A model generated the notes under the pieces. The model searched no databases. It was not told where the DNA came from and was given only the letters and a program-made list of their open reading frames with translations. The translations under genes and the position numbers were made by a program. Shown here piece after piece: positions 12,217 through 22,900 of a stretch of DNA of 64,000 nucleotides (positions within the stretch are counted from its first letter, which is position 1; every line of letters starts with the position of its first letter). Source of the DNA: Pelagomonas calceolata (taxonomy: Eukaryota; Sar; Pelagophyceae; Pelagomonadales; Pelagomonadaceae); contig CAKKNE010000004.1 in assembly GCA_918797485.1 (NCBI GenBank), positions 682,001 to 746,000 of the forward strand. Direction: 5' to 3'.

Positions 12217-12613
12217 TCGCTGGGGCTGCCTGATTTGATATTTCGGCGGAAGAGACTCGGCCCACAACGTCCCGCGCCTCGTACGCAGCCCAATCGCACC
12301 AAATTGGCAGCCTTAACCACCGCCAGAAAGCCAAAGCGTGTGTGGCTCCATTAGTCCTAGAGTGTCTATTGACGCAAAGTACTTTGGGGCAAACTCGCAA
12401 GGGCGCGGGCAAGCGCGGCACCTGGCTCGCAAGGACTGCTTAGCTATCGATAAAAATATCCGCTGGCAAAGAATCCTTGCTCGCTGAGCATCCGTGCGGC
12501 AGCCAAGCACTCGGCGCACTGCACGCGCTGTGCCACTGCCCGCGCGACGCATCGAAGCGGCAACGGAGGGCCGCTGCCGGAGCGCCCCAATCGAACCGCT
12601 CCCAGCAGCACCG

Positions 12614-14911
12614 ATGCGCCTCTTGGCAATCCTCGCGGGCCTCGCGGCGGCCGCCGCGAAGCCGACTGCGAGGACGAAGCGGAAGCCCGGACTACTAATA
12701 GTGGGCCTCGGCGGCAACAACGGCGCGACCGTATTGGCGGGACTCCACGCTAATAACATGAAGCTGACCTGGGAGGGCGCCAAGAAAAAATGCACGGCGG
12801 ACTATACGGGCTGCATCACGCAGACGCGGGCCATGCGACGAAAAGGTCTGGCGCCCTTTAAACGCGCCGCGGTTGGCGGGTGGGATATCCGACCAACACC
12901 CATAGGCCAAGCGCTGCGCGAGGCGCGCATCCTGGACTTTGATCTCGTGAGGCAGCTGTCAGACACTTTAGATAGCGTCGAGGTCATGCCCGGGGTGTAT
13001 GATGCGCGTTTCGTCGGCGAGTCCCAACGGGCAACGGCGACGCATATCAAAAATCTCCCGGACGCTCGGAGTAAAGTAAACGCCTTGCGGGAAGACATTC
13101 GCGCGTTTAAAGCACACAACAGTGTGGACGGCCACTGTACCGTGATATATTCCGGAAGCGTGGAGGCGCCATCCTTGCTACCTTCATATGAGACCTCCGA
13201 AGAGCTCCTAGAAGCCCTCTCTTCTGAACAAGGAGACGACTTCGCTCCTTCGCTACTCTATGCCATCGCCGCGTGCCTCGAAGGCTGCTCGTTCGTCAAC
13301 GCCGCGTCGCAAGACACGGTCTGCCCTGGATTATGTGAGCTAGCTGAAAAAAATGGCGCCTACTGCCTCGGCACGGACTTCAAGGCCGGTCAAACAAAAT
13401 TCAAAACGCAAGTGGTCGAGTACTTGGAGAACCTCGCCTTCAACGTCAAGGTCGTGGCCTCGTCGAACCACCTGGGCAACAACGACATGCGCAACCTTGC
13501 CCTCGGTTCGGCTACTCAAGAAAAGACTAGAAAGGCGAAACTCCGGGTCAAGTCGCAGATCTTCAGCTCGGACATCGACCACCACGTCTCGGTGCAGTAT
13601 ACGCCATTTATCGGCGACGAGAAGCGCGACTACGTCGAGTACACGTCGGAAGCTTTTCTATCTCAATTACATACCATGGCGACGTACACGAGGTGTTCCG
13701 ATTCTGTTTTATGTGCGCCTTTGTATATCGACGTCTGTTGTCTGCTCGACTACTTCTCTCGTAAAAAAGTGTCTCCCTCAACAGTTGCGGCGGCGACGGC
13801 TTATCTCTTCAAGGTGCCCGAGGGTCGGGCTGGTCCACTCGTAGGCTTCTCGGAGCAGCTGCGGGCGCTGGAACGGGCATTGGACGGTCATGACGACGTC
13901 CAGGCGGTCATTCCACAAAAAAATGATGAGAAGCGTGTCGTCTGCTGCGGCCTCGCGTGTCTGGATATGGAGTTGTCTGGAGCGCAGGACTTGGGACGGG
14001 AAGCGATCAACGCGTTTGGCGAGGCGTCGTCGCGAGCGGGCGGCGCCGCGCCGCAGACCGCGTCCTGCCTCGCGGACCACGGCGTTCCTACGATCGTCGT
14101 CGCGGCGCTAGGTGACGACCAACAGGGCGACGAGTTGCGAGCTTTGTTGACCGAGCGCGGTATTAGTGTGGACGAGACTTTATCTGATGGGAGGACCGGC
14201 CTCGCTGTGGTCCCCGTGTTCGCAAATGGGCGGGGCTGCTACTTCGCGGCGGGCGCGAACGACGCCTTCGACGCCAGGACACTGTTAGATGGCGTGGCGC
14301 GGGTCGAATCGGTCGCGGCGGTCCTTATAGGTTATCCCCATTTGCTGCCTTCGCTACGAGGTCAGGCTTTAGGCGACGCCATCGAGCAAATAGATTCGAT
14401 TGTTGGTGTGGACCTGAATGGCGTGCAGCCGACGCACTACCTGGGCGACGGTGTTGTGGATGCCGCTCTCTACAAAGCTGACGTCGTCCACGCGAACGCG
14501 GACGAGGCCGCTACTTTGCTGAGGTGGCCTAAAGGGTACCACTGCACGCAGCTCGCGCGGGCTCTATGTGATGCGACCGGGGCGGCCTGTGTCGTGGTGA
14601 CGGATGGGTCAAACGGCGCGGCGGCGGCGGTGGCGTCGGATCCAAATCGTTTATCATCGTCGTCACTCAAGTGGCCCGCGAATGATCTAAAAGCGGTCGC
14701 GTCGCTGCCGGGGCCGCCCGGCGTGGCGCCAAACGCGAACGGCGCGGGCGACGCGTTCTTCGCCGCGTTCGTCGCGTCGACCGCGTTGCACGACGCGACG
14801 CTCGACGAGGCGCTCGCCGCCGCGAACGAAGCCGCGCATGCGCGCGTTTTTGATTCGGTGCGGCGGCCGCTTGACGAGGTGGTGGCTAGTTTGCGGAGTA
14901 ATACGACTTAG
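12614..14911 (+). CDS. INO1: myo-inositol-3-phosphate synthase fused to a PfkB-family sugar kinase
   Basis: 765 aa. The first usable ATG (12614) gives a signal-like N-terminus ([17 protein letters not shown]); the frame upstream has no ATG. Residues about 25-430 are inositol-phosphate synthase: NAD-binding [18 protein letters not shown] and [10 protein letters not shown], which turns glucose-6-phosphate into inositol-3-phosphate. From about residue 440 ([15 protein letters not shown]) to the end is a PfkB/ribokinase domain with [17 protein letters not shown] near its start and the anion-hole/catalytic [11 protein letters not shown] near residue 709. Plant inositol kinase is a PfkB protein, so inositol phosphorylation is a plausible but untested second activity. 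No frameshift or splice signal separates the halves. The 3' end overlaps the RING gene by 4 nt. Confidence 0.88.
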   Translation: MRLLAILAGLAAAAAKPTARTKRKPGLLIVGLGGNNGATVLAGLHANNMKLTWEGAKKKCTADYTGCITQTRAMRRKGLAPFKRAAVGGWDIRPTPIGQALREARILDFDLVRQLSDTLDSVEVMPGVYDARFVGESQRATATHIKNLPDARSKVNALREDIRAFKAHNSVDGHCTVIYSGSVEAPSLLPSYETSEELLEALSSEQGDDFAPSLLYAIAACLEGCSFVNAASQDTVCPGLCELAEKNGAYCLGTDFKAGQTKFKTQVVEYLENLAFNVKVVASSNHLGNNDMRNLALGSATQEKTRKAKLRVKSQIFSSDIDHHVSVQYTPFIGDEKRDYVEYTSEAFLSQLHTMATYTRCSDSVLCAPLYIDVCCLLDYFSRKKVSPSTVAAATAYLFKVPEGRAGPLVGFSEQLRALERALDGHDDVQAVIPQKNDEKRVVCCGLACLDMELSGAQDLGREAINAFGEASSRAGGAAPQTASCLADHGVPTIVVAALGDDQQGDELRALLTERGISVDETLSDGRTGLAVVPVFANGRGCYFAAGANDAFDARTLLDGVARVESVAAVLIGYPHLLPSLRGQALGDAIEQIDSIVGVDLNGVQPTHYLGDGVVDAALYKADVVHANADEAATLLRWPKGYHCTQLARALCDATGAACVVVTDGSNGAAAAVASDPNRLSSSSLKWPANDLKAVASLPGPPGVAPNANGAGDAFFAAFVASTALHDATLDEALAAANEAAHARVFDSVRRPLDEVVASLRSNTT

Positions 14912-15745
14912 GAGTAGACGCGGCGCTTCTGCTGGATCGCGACGCGGCAGACGGGGCACTCGCTCACGCGGAGGCCGCAGTTCCAGCAGGACCTGCGCGG
15001 AGTGAGTCTGTTCGATGGCGTTGGGCACCGGTGGTTGGTTTCCACGCGGGCCCGGACACGACGTGGAAGCAGGGCATGAAGACGACGTCCCTATTGCTCT
15101 CTAAGCACACCACACACTTCTGCTCGCCTTCGTTCTGGACGGCTCGGCGCGCTTTTTCCTCGGAAACCTGCGTCGTGCGGCCCGGTGGCGCTCAGCGCCG
15201 CTTCGACTCCATCGACGCGTTGTCTGGACGGACGCCGAGTCGCGTACCTTCGCCGTCGCCGCGGCGAGGGCGTCGCTCAGCTCGGCGAGTTTGGCCGAGT
15301 CGCACCGCGCCGGCGCTACATCAAGCTCGCGCAATTGCTCGACGAGCGGTCGGCCCGTCGCGGACCGCTGGCGCAACTCCGCGCGAGCTTCGGCGAGCGC
15401 CTCGCCCCGCGCGCCGGCGTCGACCTCGAGGCGGTCCGCGCGCCGCTCGGCGCGCTCAGCTCGTTCGCGCAATTCCGTAATTTGATTCGAGTCTTCCCCT
15501 GACGCGAGGCGCCCTCCAATCGCGTCCATCACGCCGCCGAAGAGGCCGCCGAGGCCGCCTTCCGCCTCGCCTCGCGTCCAGGCCGCGTTGCCGCCCTCCT
15601 TCCTCACGTTTATCGTCTTGACCTTCACGACGCGATTGCTGTTGTCGAGCCGCACGAAGACGCGCTCGCCCTCAAACCCTCCTACTTTCCCGCACTGGCC
15701 GTTGAGGGCCGGGTCGCCGCTCAGGCCGCGGAGTTGGACCCTCAT
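14908..15745 (-). CDS. Coiled-coil RING-finger protein (likely E3 ubiquitin ligase)
   Basis: Proposed complement(join(14908..14992,15058..15167,15248..15745)), 230 aa. The N-terminal about 50 residues contain [19 protein letters not shown], resembling a small beta-barrel. A charged coiled coil follows, then a C-terminal C3HC4 RING assembled across the last intron: CVVC, PCFH, CWNC and CPVC. Both introns are required; without them the RING lies in three frames. The 80-nt first intron is GTACGC..GACGCAG. The 65-nt second intron carries an introner-like CGCGTGGAAACCAACCA end. Shorter readings lose the zinc ligands, so the structure is well supported. Substrate unknown. Confidence 0.85.
14993..15049 (-). 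mobile_element. Short introner element (intron of the RING gene)
   Basis: On the minus strand this intron begins with GTCCGGGC, has CGCGTGGAAACCAACCA as a diverged terminal repeat, and ends CTCCGCGCAG before GTCCTGCT. The flanking 8-mers share only GTCC plus one later base, so the target duplication is decayed or doubtful. Family membership rests on the terminal sequence and position. Confidence 0.6.
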
Positions 15746-16022
15746 CGTTCAACCACTCGTCGAGGGCGTCTTTTGTGGCGTCGCGCGGCCCTGTATGAAT
15801 CTTTGTTACGTCGCGCGGCGCCGTATGACCCTTTGATTTGTCTCAGCTGGTGTGAAGAGTCAAGTCTCAAAATCTGAGATCTCCCTTCAGTGCCTTCACG
15901 TGAGGTCTAGTCAACCGTTACTCTGCGGTCCACTGTCAAGGTTGCGACGTGTGATAAGTTCCGCGCCCCCACGTCGGCCGCGCGTGGGCAAAGCGAGGGG
16001 CAAAGCGAGGGGCAAATCGACG

Positions 16023-16045
16023 GCTAGCGTCATGTAAGACACTAG
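16023..16045 (-). promoter_or_regulatory. CTAG-bounded palindromic promoter motif, copy 2
   Basis: Reverse orientation of the 1224 motif: GCTAGCGT, CATGTAAGA centre, CACTAG. It is 134 bp upstream of the ATG at 16179 and 278 bp from the divergent RING gene ATG at 15745. Between 15746 and 16178 nothing else is recognised. Confidence 0.55.
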
Positions 16046-16178
16046 AAAGCTCTCTGGTTTTTGCTGGTGTACGGCTGTGAGCACGTGACACTTGACGAGC
16101 GCGCGGTTGCGCAACGCATCGGTGCGGCACGTGCGGTGCGGCACGCGTGCGAATCTTTTGGTTAAGTGGCAGCTAGCA

Positions 16179-16779
16179 ATGCAACTCCTCACCACGCTCG
16201 TGTACATAGCGAGCGGGGCGGCGGCCGTCGAGCGCTGGTTCGATGTATGTCCCGAGTCGGATGCGGTCATTCACGCCTGGGCGCGCACGACCGTGAGGTT
16301 TGATGCCCCCTGCAAGACCGTGAAAAACGAGGTGCTCGCCCGCATCGCTGGCAAGAATGGGTGGGTGGACCCGCACAACGCCGGGACCTACGAACTGACG
16401 TCGTCCGTCGGCGACGTCGTCGCCGCCAGTGCATAAATCAAAGCCGTCGCGAAACCCGAATCACTGGTTGATTTACGCGCAGGTCGCGGCGGATCACGTG
16501 ACGGGCGACGGGAAATACACGGACAAGCTTCAGTTCATGTTCGAGAACGCCGACGGCGGCGACGACTGTGAGGTGTCGGGCTGCTCCGTGTCGCAGGTCA
16601 CGTCGGTCATCGACCGGAGCACGAACTACTGCAACCTCTACAATTTGTACTGCGGCGGGAACGTCGGCTGCCAGGTCGCGCAGACGGATCTTACCGCGAT
16701 CCCCCTCGACAAGAAGACGTCGCTGGGCGCCGGGAAGAACAAGTTCAAGTGCCGCAGCGGGAAGAAGCGTGAGCTGTAG
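16179..16779 (+). CDS. Small secreted cysteine-containing protein, copy 1
   Basis: Proposed join(16179..16418,16483..16779), 178 aa, with signal peptide MQLLTTLVYIASGAAAV. The family is not recognised. The second exon (99 codons) has spaced cysteines (DCEVSGCSVS, NYCNLYNLYCGGNVGC) and a basic tail ending KKREL. The intron is bounded by GTCGCCGC and GTCGCGGC, which restores GDV|VAADHV. Exon 2 is duplicated at 25194-25546, where its 99-codon length is kept. The tail is not a canonical KDEL-type signal. It is convergent with the TspO gene, with 20 bp between stops. Confidence 0.75.
16427..16482 (+). mobile_element. Short introner element in secreted protein copy 1
   Basis: 56 bp with imperfect terminal repeats: GTGCATAAATCAA at the left and, read inward from the right, CTGCGCGTAAATCAACCAGTG. 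It is flanked by GTCGCCGC (16419-16426) and GTCGCGGC (16483-16490), 7 of 8 matching. The intron uses the GT of the left flank and the CAG of the element. Confidence 0.75.
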
Positions 16780-16799
16780 TAGTTTTGTGTAATTTAAAC

Positions 16800-17381
16800 T
16801 TAGTAAAGCGCCGCCACACCGGTCGGCGTCCGGTCCTCGACGGTCTGGACGCCGGACGGGTTCAGCCGGCAGATCGCGAGGTTCAGCACCGTCGCGTAGG
16901 AGAGCCACACCGCGTAGGGAATGAGGAGTCGGGCGTCCCTCTTGAAGGCCGACCAGACGGCCGCGAGGGACCCCAGCAGCCCAAATTGGAGCGCCGCCGC
17001 GAGTTTCAGTTTCTTGAGCCCGAAGAACAGCGGCGCCCACGCGAGGTTGGCAATGTAATGCCCGACGGCCAGCCCGGGCAGCGCGCTATTGACCGCGGCC
17101 CGGTATCCCGTGAGGCCGATGAGGCCGTACAGCACGGTCCAGACCGGCATGAAGACTTTGTTCGGCGGCGTCCACGACGGGAGTTTGAGCACGGTCGGGT
17201 CCGAGTACCAGCTGTTCGTCGCCTTGACGACGAAGGGCGTGCCCGCGGCGCCGCCCAGGATGGACCCGGCGACCCAGACCGGCGCCGGCGCTACTGCTGA
17301 AACGGCGGCGGCGCGCGGGGCGCGTTGCAACTGCGGCGCCTGCAGGGCGTGCGCCGCCGTCGCGAGGATGACAGCCTGTAC
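16800..17381 (-). CDS. TSPO: TspO/MBR family protein, copy 1 (5' end unresolved)
   Basis: TspO/translocator proteins are five-helix membrane proteins that bind tetrapyrroles and sterols, in mitochondria or plastid/ER membranes of algae. Conserved SWTPPNKVFMPVWTVLYGL and NLAWAPLFFGLKK are present, and the protein ends GVAALY. Over the about 143 residues shared with copy 2 only five differ. No in-frame ATG exists before helix 1. Where copy 2 has ATGATGTACAAAGCTGTC, this copy has CCCCTGTACAGGCTGTC. So it either takes a spliced upstream exon at TACAG, or has lost its start. Its 5' part overlaps the end of the next gene's frame. It may be a decaying duplicate. Confidence 0.7.
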   Translation of the reverse strand, partial: VQAVILATAAHALQAPQLQRAPRAAAVSAVAPAPVWVAGSILGGAAGTPFVVKATNSWYSDPTVLKLPSWTPPNKVFMPVWTVLYGLIGLTGYRAAVNSALPGLAVGHYIANLAWAPLFFGLKKLKLAAALQFGLLGSLAAVWSAFKRDARLLIPYAVWLSYATVLNLAICRLNPSGVQTVEDRTPTGVAALY

Positions 17382-18093
17382 AGGGGTGCGGCGTCATCAG
17401 GTCGTCGTCCGGGGTCTTTTAAAAAGGCCGCGTACTCCGTCATGAAACTCTTGATCGCGGCCCTCTTGGGCTTGAGGGCGTCGCGCTTGAGGCCCAGAAT
17501 AACCTCGGCCTTTCTCTGGATGACCTTCTTCGTGGACGTGCCGTGGTCGGACTTACGGATGGCCTCGTAGACCGCCTCCAGCTGGTCGTCCGTGAGCTCG
17601 GACTCGTCGTCCTGGTCCGGCGGCGTGGGCTTCTTCTTCGCCGCGGGCTCCTGTGTGGAAATACACCGGTCGACGTCGCGTCGATGGCGTGAAGACGGAC
17701 GCCGGGCCATACCTCGTCCGGCGGCTGCTCGAGCTCTCTCTTCTTGGTGCTGCTCGGCGTGGCGGCGGGCTCGAGGCGCTTGGCGTCGCCGCTGTCGGGC
17801 TTGGGCGGCGGCGCCGGGCGGCGCGCCGCGGCGAGCTTGCGCCGCGGCGCGGGCGCGGGCGACGGCCGCATCGGCGTGTTGGGATGGACGTTCTCCTTGG
17901 AGCCCTCGACCTCGGCGGCGGCCTCGGCGAGGAGCGACTTGTACAACTTGTGGTGCGACGCCTTGGCGTCCTCGAGCGTCATGGGGTTCTTGATCCCCTT
18001 CAGGCGCTGGAACTCGGCGAGCTTGGCGCGCGCGAGCGCCGTCACGCGGTCGTCGGCGGCGCCGGCCGCGTTCGGCGCGGGCTGGAGCTCCAT
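17291..18093 (-). CDS. Basic protein with DEK_C-like C-terminal domain
   Basis: Proposed complement(join(17291..17650,17701..18093)), 250 aa, from ATG MELQPAPNAAGAADD. Residues 15-60 are helical (RAKLAEFQRLKGIKNPMTLE); a proline/lysine-rich middle follows. The last exon holds LTDDQLEAVYEAIRKSDHG..KVIQRKAEVILGL..KPKRAAIKSFMTEYAAFL. This resembles the DEK C-terminal helix bundle, a DNA- or chromatin-binding fold, but the match is by eye only. The intron has the introner acceptor TTTCCACACAG. An alternative donor (GTATGG, intron 17651-17712) keeps the same phase. The last about 15 codons run into the duplicated TspO segment, so the original 3' end may have been replaced. Confidence 0.6.
17651..17700 (-). 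mobile_element. Introner-derived intron in the DEK_C-like gene
   Basis: Minus-strand ends: GTCCGTCTTCACGCC and GTGTATTTCCACACAG. The right end matches the CTGTGTGGAAAT terminal repeat of other copies, and the internal CACGCCATCGACGC motif lies at 17679-17692. No clear target duplication remains. Removing 50 (or 62) nt joins the two frames. Confidence 0.7.
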
Positions 18094-19510
18094 GTTGCGG
18101 CGCGCAGCGCGGCGGCGGAGGTGACCGGCGCGGTACTTGCGGTACTGGGGAGGTGCGCCGAAGGCGACGAGGGCGCGCGGCGTGTGGCGGCGGCGCGGAT
18201 GTTGTTTTGTGGTCCTGGTAACGTTCTCGCGCGGCGCGGCCGAGAACGGGCGAGGAGGCGCGTTGCTCGCAGCGCTGGTGCGGCGAGGGCGGCGCCGCGT
18301 CAGCAACGCGCTGGCGCGGCGGCGGGCGTCGCGTGCGGCGCTCTGTCGGAGCTCAATTGCGAGACTGCTCAGGAGCAAACGATCTGATTGGCCCGCCGTC
18401 GGCCCTCTCCATCTGCCGCACGCACACGCCTCCTGCAATCGCACGAGTCCTCTGAGCCGCCATAAGTGCGACTCCCGACAATACCAGGCCGCTGCCACAT
18501 CCCACCACAGGTGTCGTAGTGGAGCTAGAGGGCGCTGTAGGGAAGCCGAAAGTCCCGCTACGAGTGCCTCACCGAGACCAGTTTTACTTTTTTCGAACGG
18601 AAAGTTGCCCTCATTGGACGACAAGTGGGACAAGTGGGGAGAGCAGCTCCTTTTGCAAGCAACAAGCTCGGCACCACTGCGTCCAGCAACGCCACGCGAC
18701 GGCGTGCTCAAAGCTGCGTCTCGTCCTACCTTCGGGGCTGCCGATTTGGCTTCGCGGGCCGCGGCGCTGACGAGCATAGCCAAGGCGAAGTGGGTGGTGC
18801 AGGCAGCCAAAACGGGGTGCGACGCGCGCGGCGACGGCGTCTGACGATCCACGACTTTCGATTTGGTCCGGCCTTGGCTTCTGCGAAGTAGATCTAGCGC
18901 ACGACGGCGTTGGAGCTGCCGACGGCGCGGGAGGCGTCGCAGAGGCGCGGATGTCACTAGTCGTCCGATTCTAATATTGGACGCGCAGCTGCCCACATTT
19001 ATTTGGACGGCGCCGTCCTTGATGAACTACTTCTGCGCCGGCGCGTGCCGTCTTCTTTGATTCCAGCAATCGTGCTTCTCAACGCACCTCCACAGAGTAT
19101 GCTGCGTGTCCAAGTAGCGTTTGACGCTCCGCCGCGGTTCGACGGCCTACTAACTCGTTATCGATGCCTCGGCACTGTCCACGAACGACGCCACCGGTTG
19201 GCAAGACGGACATCATGTAGAGGTTGGGTACGCCCGCGTTCTCAGCGATCAGCTGAGAGGCGGGCGACAGAGTTTATCAGAACGTGTGGACGGGCTGCAG
19301 TCCGTCAATCGACGTGTCGTTCTTCGCGACCGCCCCACGAGATTTGTGGACCGTCCTGGAACGATGCTTTCGTTGACACCCCCGCCACAGGGGCTTCGCC
19401 GTGTCACAGGCCCGCGATGCTGACGCCCTGTTCGACCATTGTGGCGAACGTTACACGTGCGCCGATATATCTTCGATGGGGCCGCGACCAATAGAGCGAC
19501 GTTCAAACGA
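18094..19510. other. 1.4 kb without a confident gene
   Basis: Long frames exist on both strands. On the plus strand 18137-18844 ends in a plausible-looking stretch (LPSLDDKWDKWGEQLLL). On the minus strand the DEK_C-like frame stays open to 18996. Neither has a recognisable domain and they are antisense to each other. The region probably holds the 5' UTR and promoter of the DEK_C-like gene, plus unrecognised sequence. Confidence 0.5.
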
Positions 19511-19518
19511 GTCACGAG

Positions 19519-19721
19519 CTGTGTGGAAATCAACCAGTGCGTCGGGTGCACCCGACAATTCTTCACTAAGTCATTTCTCGGCGATGGCGCGACCGTCCTG
19601 GCTCGGTCGAGCGGTGAGGAACCAGCATCGCCACGCCATCGAGCAGGCGTCGCGTCGATGGCGTGGAGGACGACGCGACGATTCAGCACGAACGCGCCGT
19701 AAAATTTTGATTTCCACACAG
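19519..19721 (-). mobile_element. Full-length introner element (203 bp) with perfect ends
   Basis: The 15-bp terminal inverted repeats CTGTGTGGAAATCAA are perfect. Perfect 8-bp target duplications GTCACGAG lie at 19511-19518 and 19722-19729. Inside is an inverted repeat (CCACGCCATCGA / TCGATGGCGTGG) and the motif CACGCCATCGACGC on the minus strand (19652-19665). About 75 nt at the right end, reverse-complemented, match the left end of the 25058 element. No coding capacity, so a non-autonomous DNA transposon. It lies outside any gene I can define, though it could be an intron of an unrecognised transcript on either strand. Confidence 0.85.
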
Positions 19722-19939
19722 GTCACGAGTGCCCCCGGGCCGGGCCGAGTAAGTCGTGGGGCGTGAATAGTACTAATATTTTATGCGGGTTCTAGTTTGG
19801 GGACTCTCAGCTCGGGGAAGGGGGGTCCGCGGGGGGCACGCGGAGGAATGAGGGGACGGAGGGACGGGTACCGAGCATTGAGTGGAGGCAGGTGCTGCTC
19901 CTCCGTCCAGAAGCTGCCACGACGCCCGAGCGTGAACGG

Positions 19940-22900
19940 CTAGATGTGCTCCTCGTCCTCCTCGTCCTCGCCATCATCAGAAGTGGACTCCTCGTCATCG
20001 GCGCGACCCTTTCTGCGCTTCTTCGGCGCCTTAGTAGCAGACAACGGCGCCTTCTTCTCATTCGCCTCCTTCTCACGCTCCGCCTGCACCAGCCCCTCCC
20101 TAGAGTCCACTCTCGGCGACCCCGGCGCGCCCGGCTTCCGCGTCACCCCCGGCACGACATCCCCTTCCTTGGCCTCGGCGTCCTGCTCCAGTTCAGCCAA
20201 GAACTTCAATAACTTCTTCTCGTAGTGCGCATCCGTCGCAAAATCACTATAAGTCGGAATCAACGAAGAGTCCCAGGGCGCGAGCCGCGGCTCAGCAGCG
20301 ACGCCCATAGAATGATCATCGCCCAGCGGTGGCGTGGCGCCGGCCACGACCTCAAAGACCGTGCCGTCGTCCCCTTTCGTCTCTTCCTCCTCGGCGCCGA
20401 TCCGAACCAGCTTGTTCAGATTCACGAGCAAATCGGCAACGACACTGACTTCAGACGCCTCCAAAAATAAAGCGGGCGCCACTACCGAACAAGTACAAGG
20501 CCCATCATTTCCAAATGCTTCGAAGACACGCTGGTGGAGCGTCGGCGGCGTCGGCGGCGCCTGAACTACTGCTAGTACTCCATCCCAGGGCGGTGGCGTC
20601 GCTCCCGCGCGGACCGTGAAATTCACATGTTCGGTTTCACCGTCATACTCATCGAAGCCCTCGCGGTCTAGCCGCTCTTCGACTTCGAGCTCCTCGGCGA
20701 TTTGATAAATGAGTGACGCGTCCACACTCAAAGCCTCGGCTATACCGCCACAGGTTTCGAACTGGCTACCAAATAGTGTAAACACCTTCTGCTTCAGCGT
20801 CAATTTCAGGGATGGCGCGTAGTAGTCGGGAGCCATGCACCCGTTGCTATCCTTCCACTCGAAGTTATCCGTACTGTGCTTCTGGAGAGCCTCGGCCAAG
20901 TTCTTCTTGATGTCGTCTTTCTTGCCGCAAAAAGAGACTATCGAAGCATGATTGGGGCCCTTCGCTAAGCTACATATCGACGTGATCATCAGTCGTAGCG
21001 TCCGGAACTGCGGGTCGAACGTGTGCAGGTCTAGGAAGACCGTCGCCGCGTCGCGTCCATCTACATGAATCGCATCTAACAGGCGCTGCAGCTGCCCGGC
21101 CGTGCGCCGCGCATTTTTAATGCTGAAAGGCCGCTCATCATCTTCGGATTCTCGCGTGAATACGATGAGGAGGTCACACTTGCTAGCGTCGGCCGGCTTC
21201 TTCTTCGTAATACCCCGCGTCCAATCATGACCACCGTGCTTCACCATCCTTTCTAGCGAGGCTATATCATCTCGGGCCTTCAGCTCGACGTCGACGCTCT
21301 TACAGCGCAGCGCCTCCACCAAGCAACCGTCTACACCAGAGAGCACGACGTCCATGGGCTCGGCGTTTTGACCTACCTCCCTAATAGCCCGTGCACTCGC
21401 CGCGCGAACGCCAATGATGTGGACCGCCAGATCGAGCCAGCGCCGGTAGAGAATCTCGACGACTCTCAGGGAACAGCGCGTCCCGTCAGGAAGGAGTCGC
21501 GTCACGTGCCACTTTCCCTCCTCAGATGCGGCGCACCGGTACTGATCTAACAAAAAGTCCCAACAAATGATCTTCTCGTAGATTTCGCGGTTGTAGAGGC
21601 ACACCTGATCGAGCGCTTCCTTGCTTAACAGTAACGAGAGCGGCCACGCCCACAACCCGTCGCCGGTCACCGACAGCTCGTCCCACGCGCGGCCGTCGCG
21701 CGACACGAGCCGCACGTCGACGCCTTCGAGACCGAAGTCGCGCATGAAGCCCGGCGCACGTGCGTCCGGCGCGTACGTCGCACCGACGCGAGCCGACGAG
21801 AGCAGGTTCTCCTCGAGCTTCGTGAGCGTCACGAACGAGAGGTCGCCGGCCCCGAACGTCCCATCCTCGTTCAACTGGACACCACAATTCAACCGGAAGC
21901 CCTCGCCCTCGCGCGGCTCCTCCGCCACGCCCTCGTGCACATGGGCCCACCGCGCGCCCGTGTCGGGGCAAATGCCGCCCCGCTCCCGAATGATCGTCTC
22001 GCTGTGTTTGAGGAGGTTGCCACCACCTTTCTGCCGCCACGCGTCGTGCAGTAGCGACGACTTCGCGAGGTACACTCGCCGACCGAACGTCTCGATGTCG
22101 CGGACCAGCGGCACCTGGACCTTCTCGCCCGAGGCCTCGTCGCGCACCTCCGGCGAGCAGGCCCTGCCGCCAGTGACCGCCGCGCGCTTAATGTGCCCGC
22201 CCACGAGCGCGCCGACGGCGTGGCCGAGCCGGGATCCAGCAATTTCACGAACGAAAAGTAGGACGTCGTCGCTCCAGCCCAGAAACAGGTCGCACGTCCC
22301 ACCCGCGGGTAGTTGCACGATCTTATAGAGTTTGGTGGACGGATCCAACAGCTCTTCACCGACGAGGTCCAGGAGCTTGGCCTTGAGCTGCTCGAAGAAG
22401 CCGTTGACGACCTCGTCGCCGTCGAAGGGCAGCTTCGCTAACGTCAAAAACTGTTCGACCGTCACGTCCACGAATCGATCCACATTCAGCTCCTCGCCGA
22501 GCATGCCCAGTTCTTCTTTTGTCAACCGCCTTGGCGTACCATCGGCTTTGATCATCAGATGCTCGAAGTAACCAGCTTCTATCAGCGCCTCGAGCGTCTC
22601 CAAGTAGTGGAACTTCTCCGCTTCCTTTTTCGCCGTAACCTCCTTCGAGCTACCGTCCAACCTCACCTGGTCGACGACGTCTAGGTATTTAAGGGAAGAC
22701 GCCTCGCGATCGGCCGCGTCCATCTTGGCGAGCTCCGCTTTCGCTTTGGGGCAGGCTCGCGCCACGACATTTGCCGTAGTTTGTGTTGCGGAAATCCCTT
22801 GGATATTGTACGTCCCCTGGACGATGTCCACAATTTTGTGTTTATCGACGACTCCCTCGACCGTCTCGAGCGCGTCCTGGACCGCTTTGATGACCTCAGG

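Noticed and set aside
16765-16779. KKREL tail of the small secreted protein as an ER-retention signal
   Set aside because: The consensus needs an acidic or amide residue before EL; here it is arginine.
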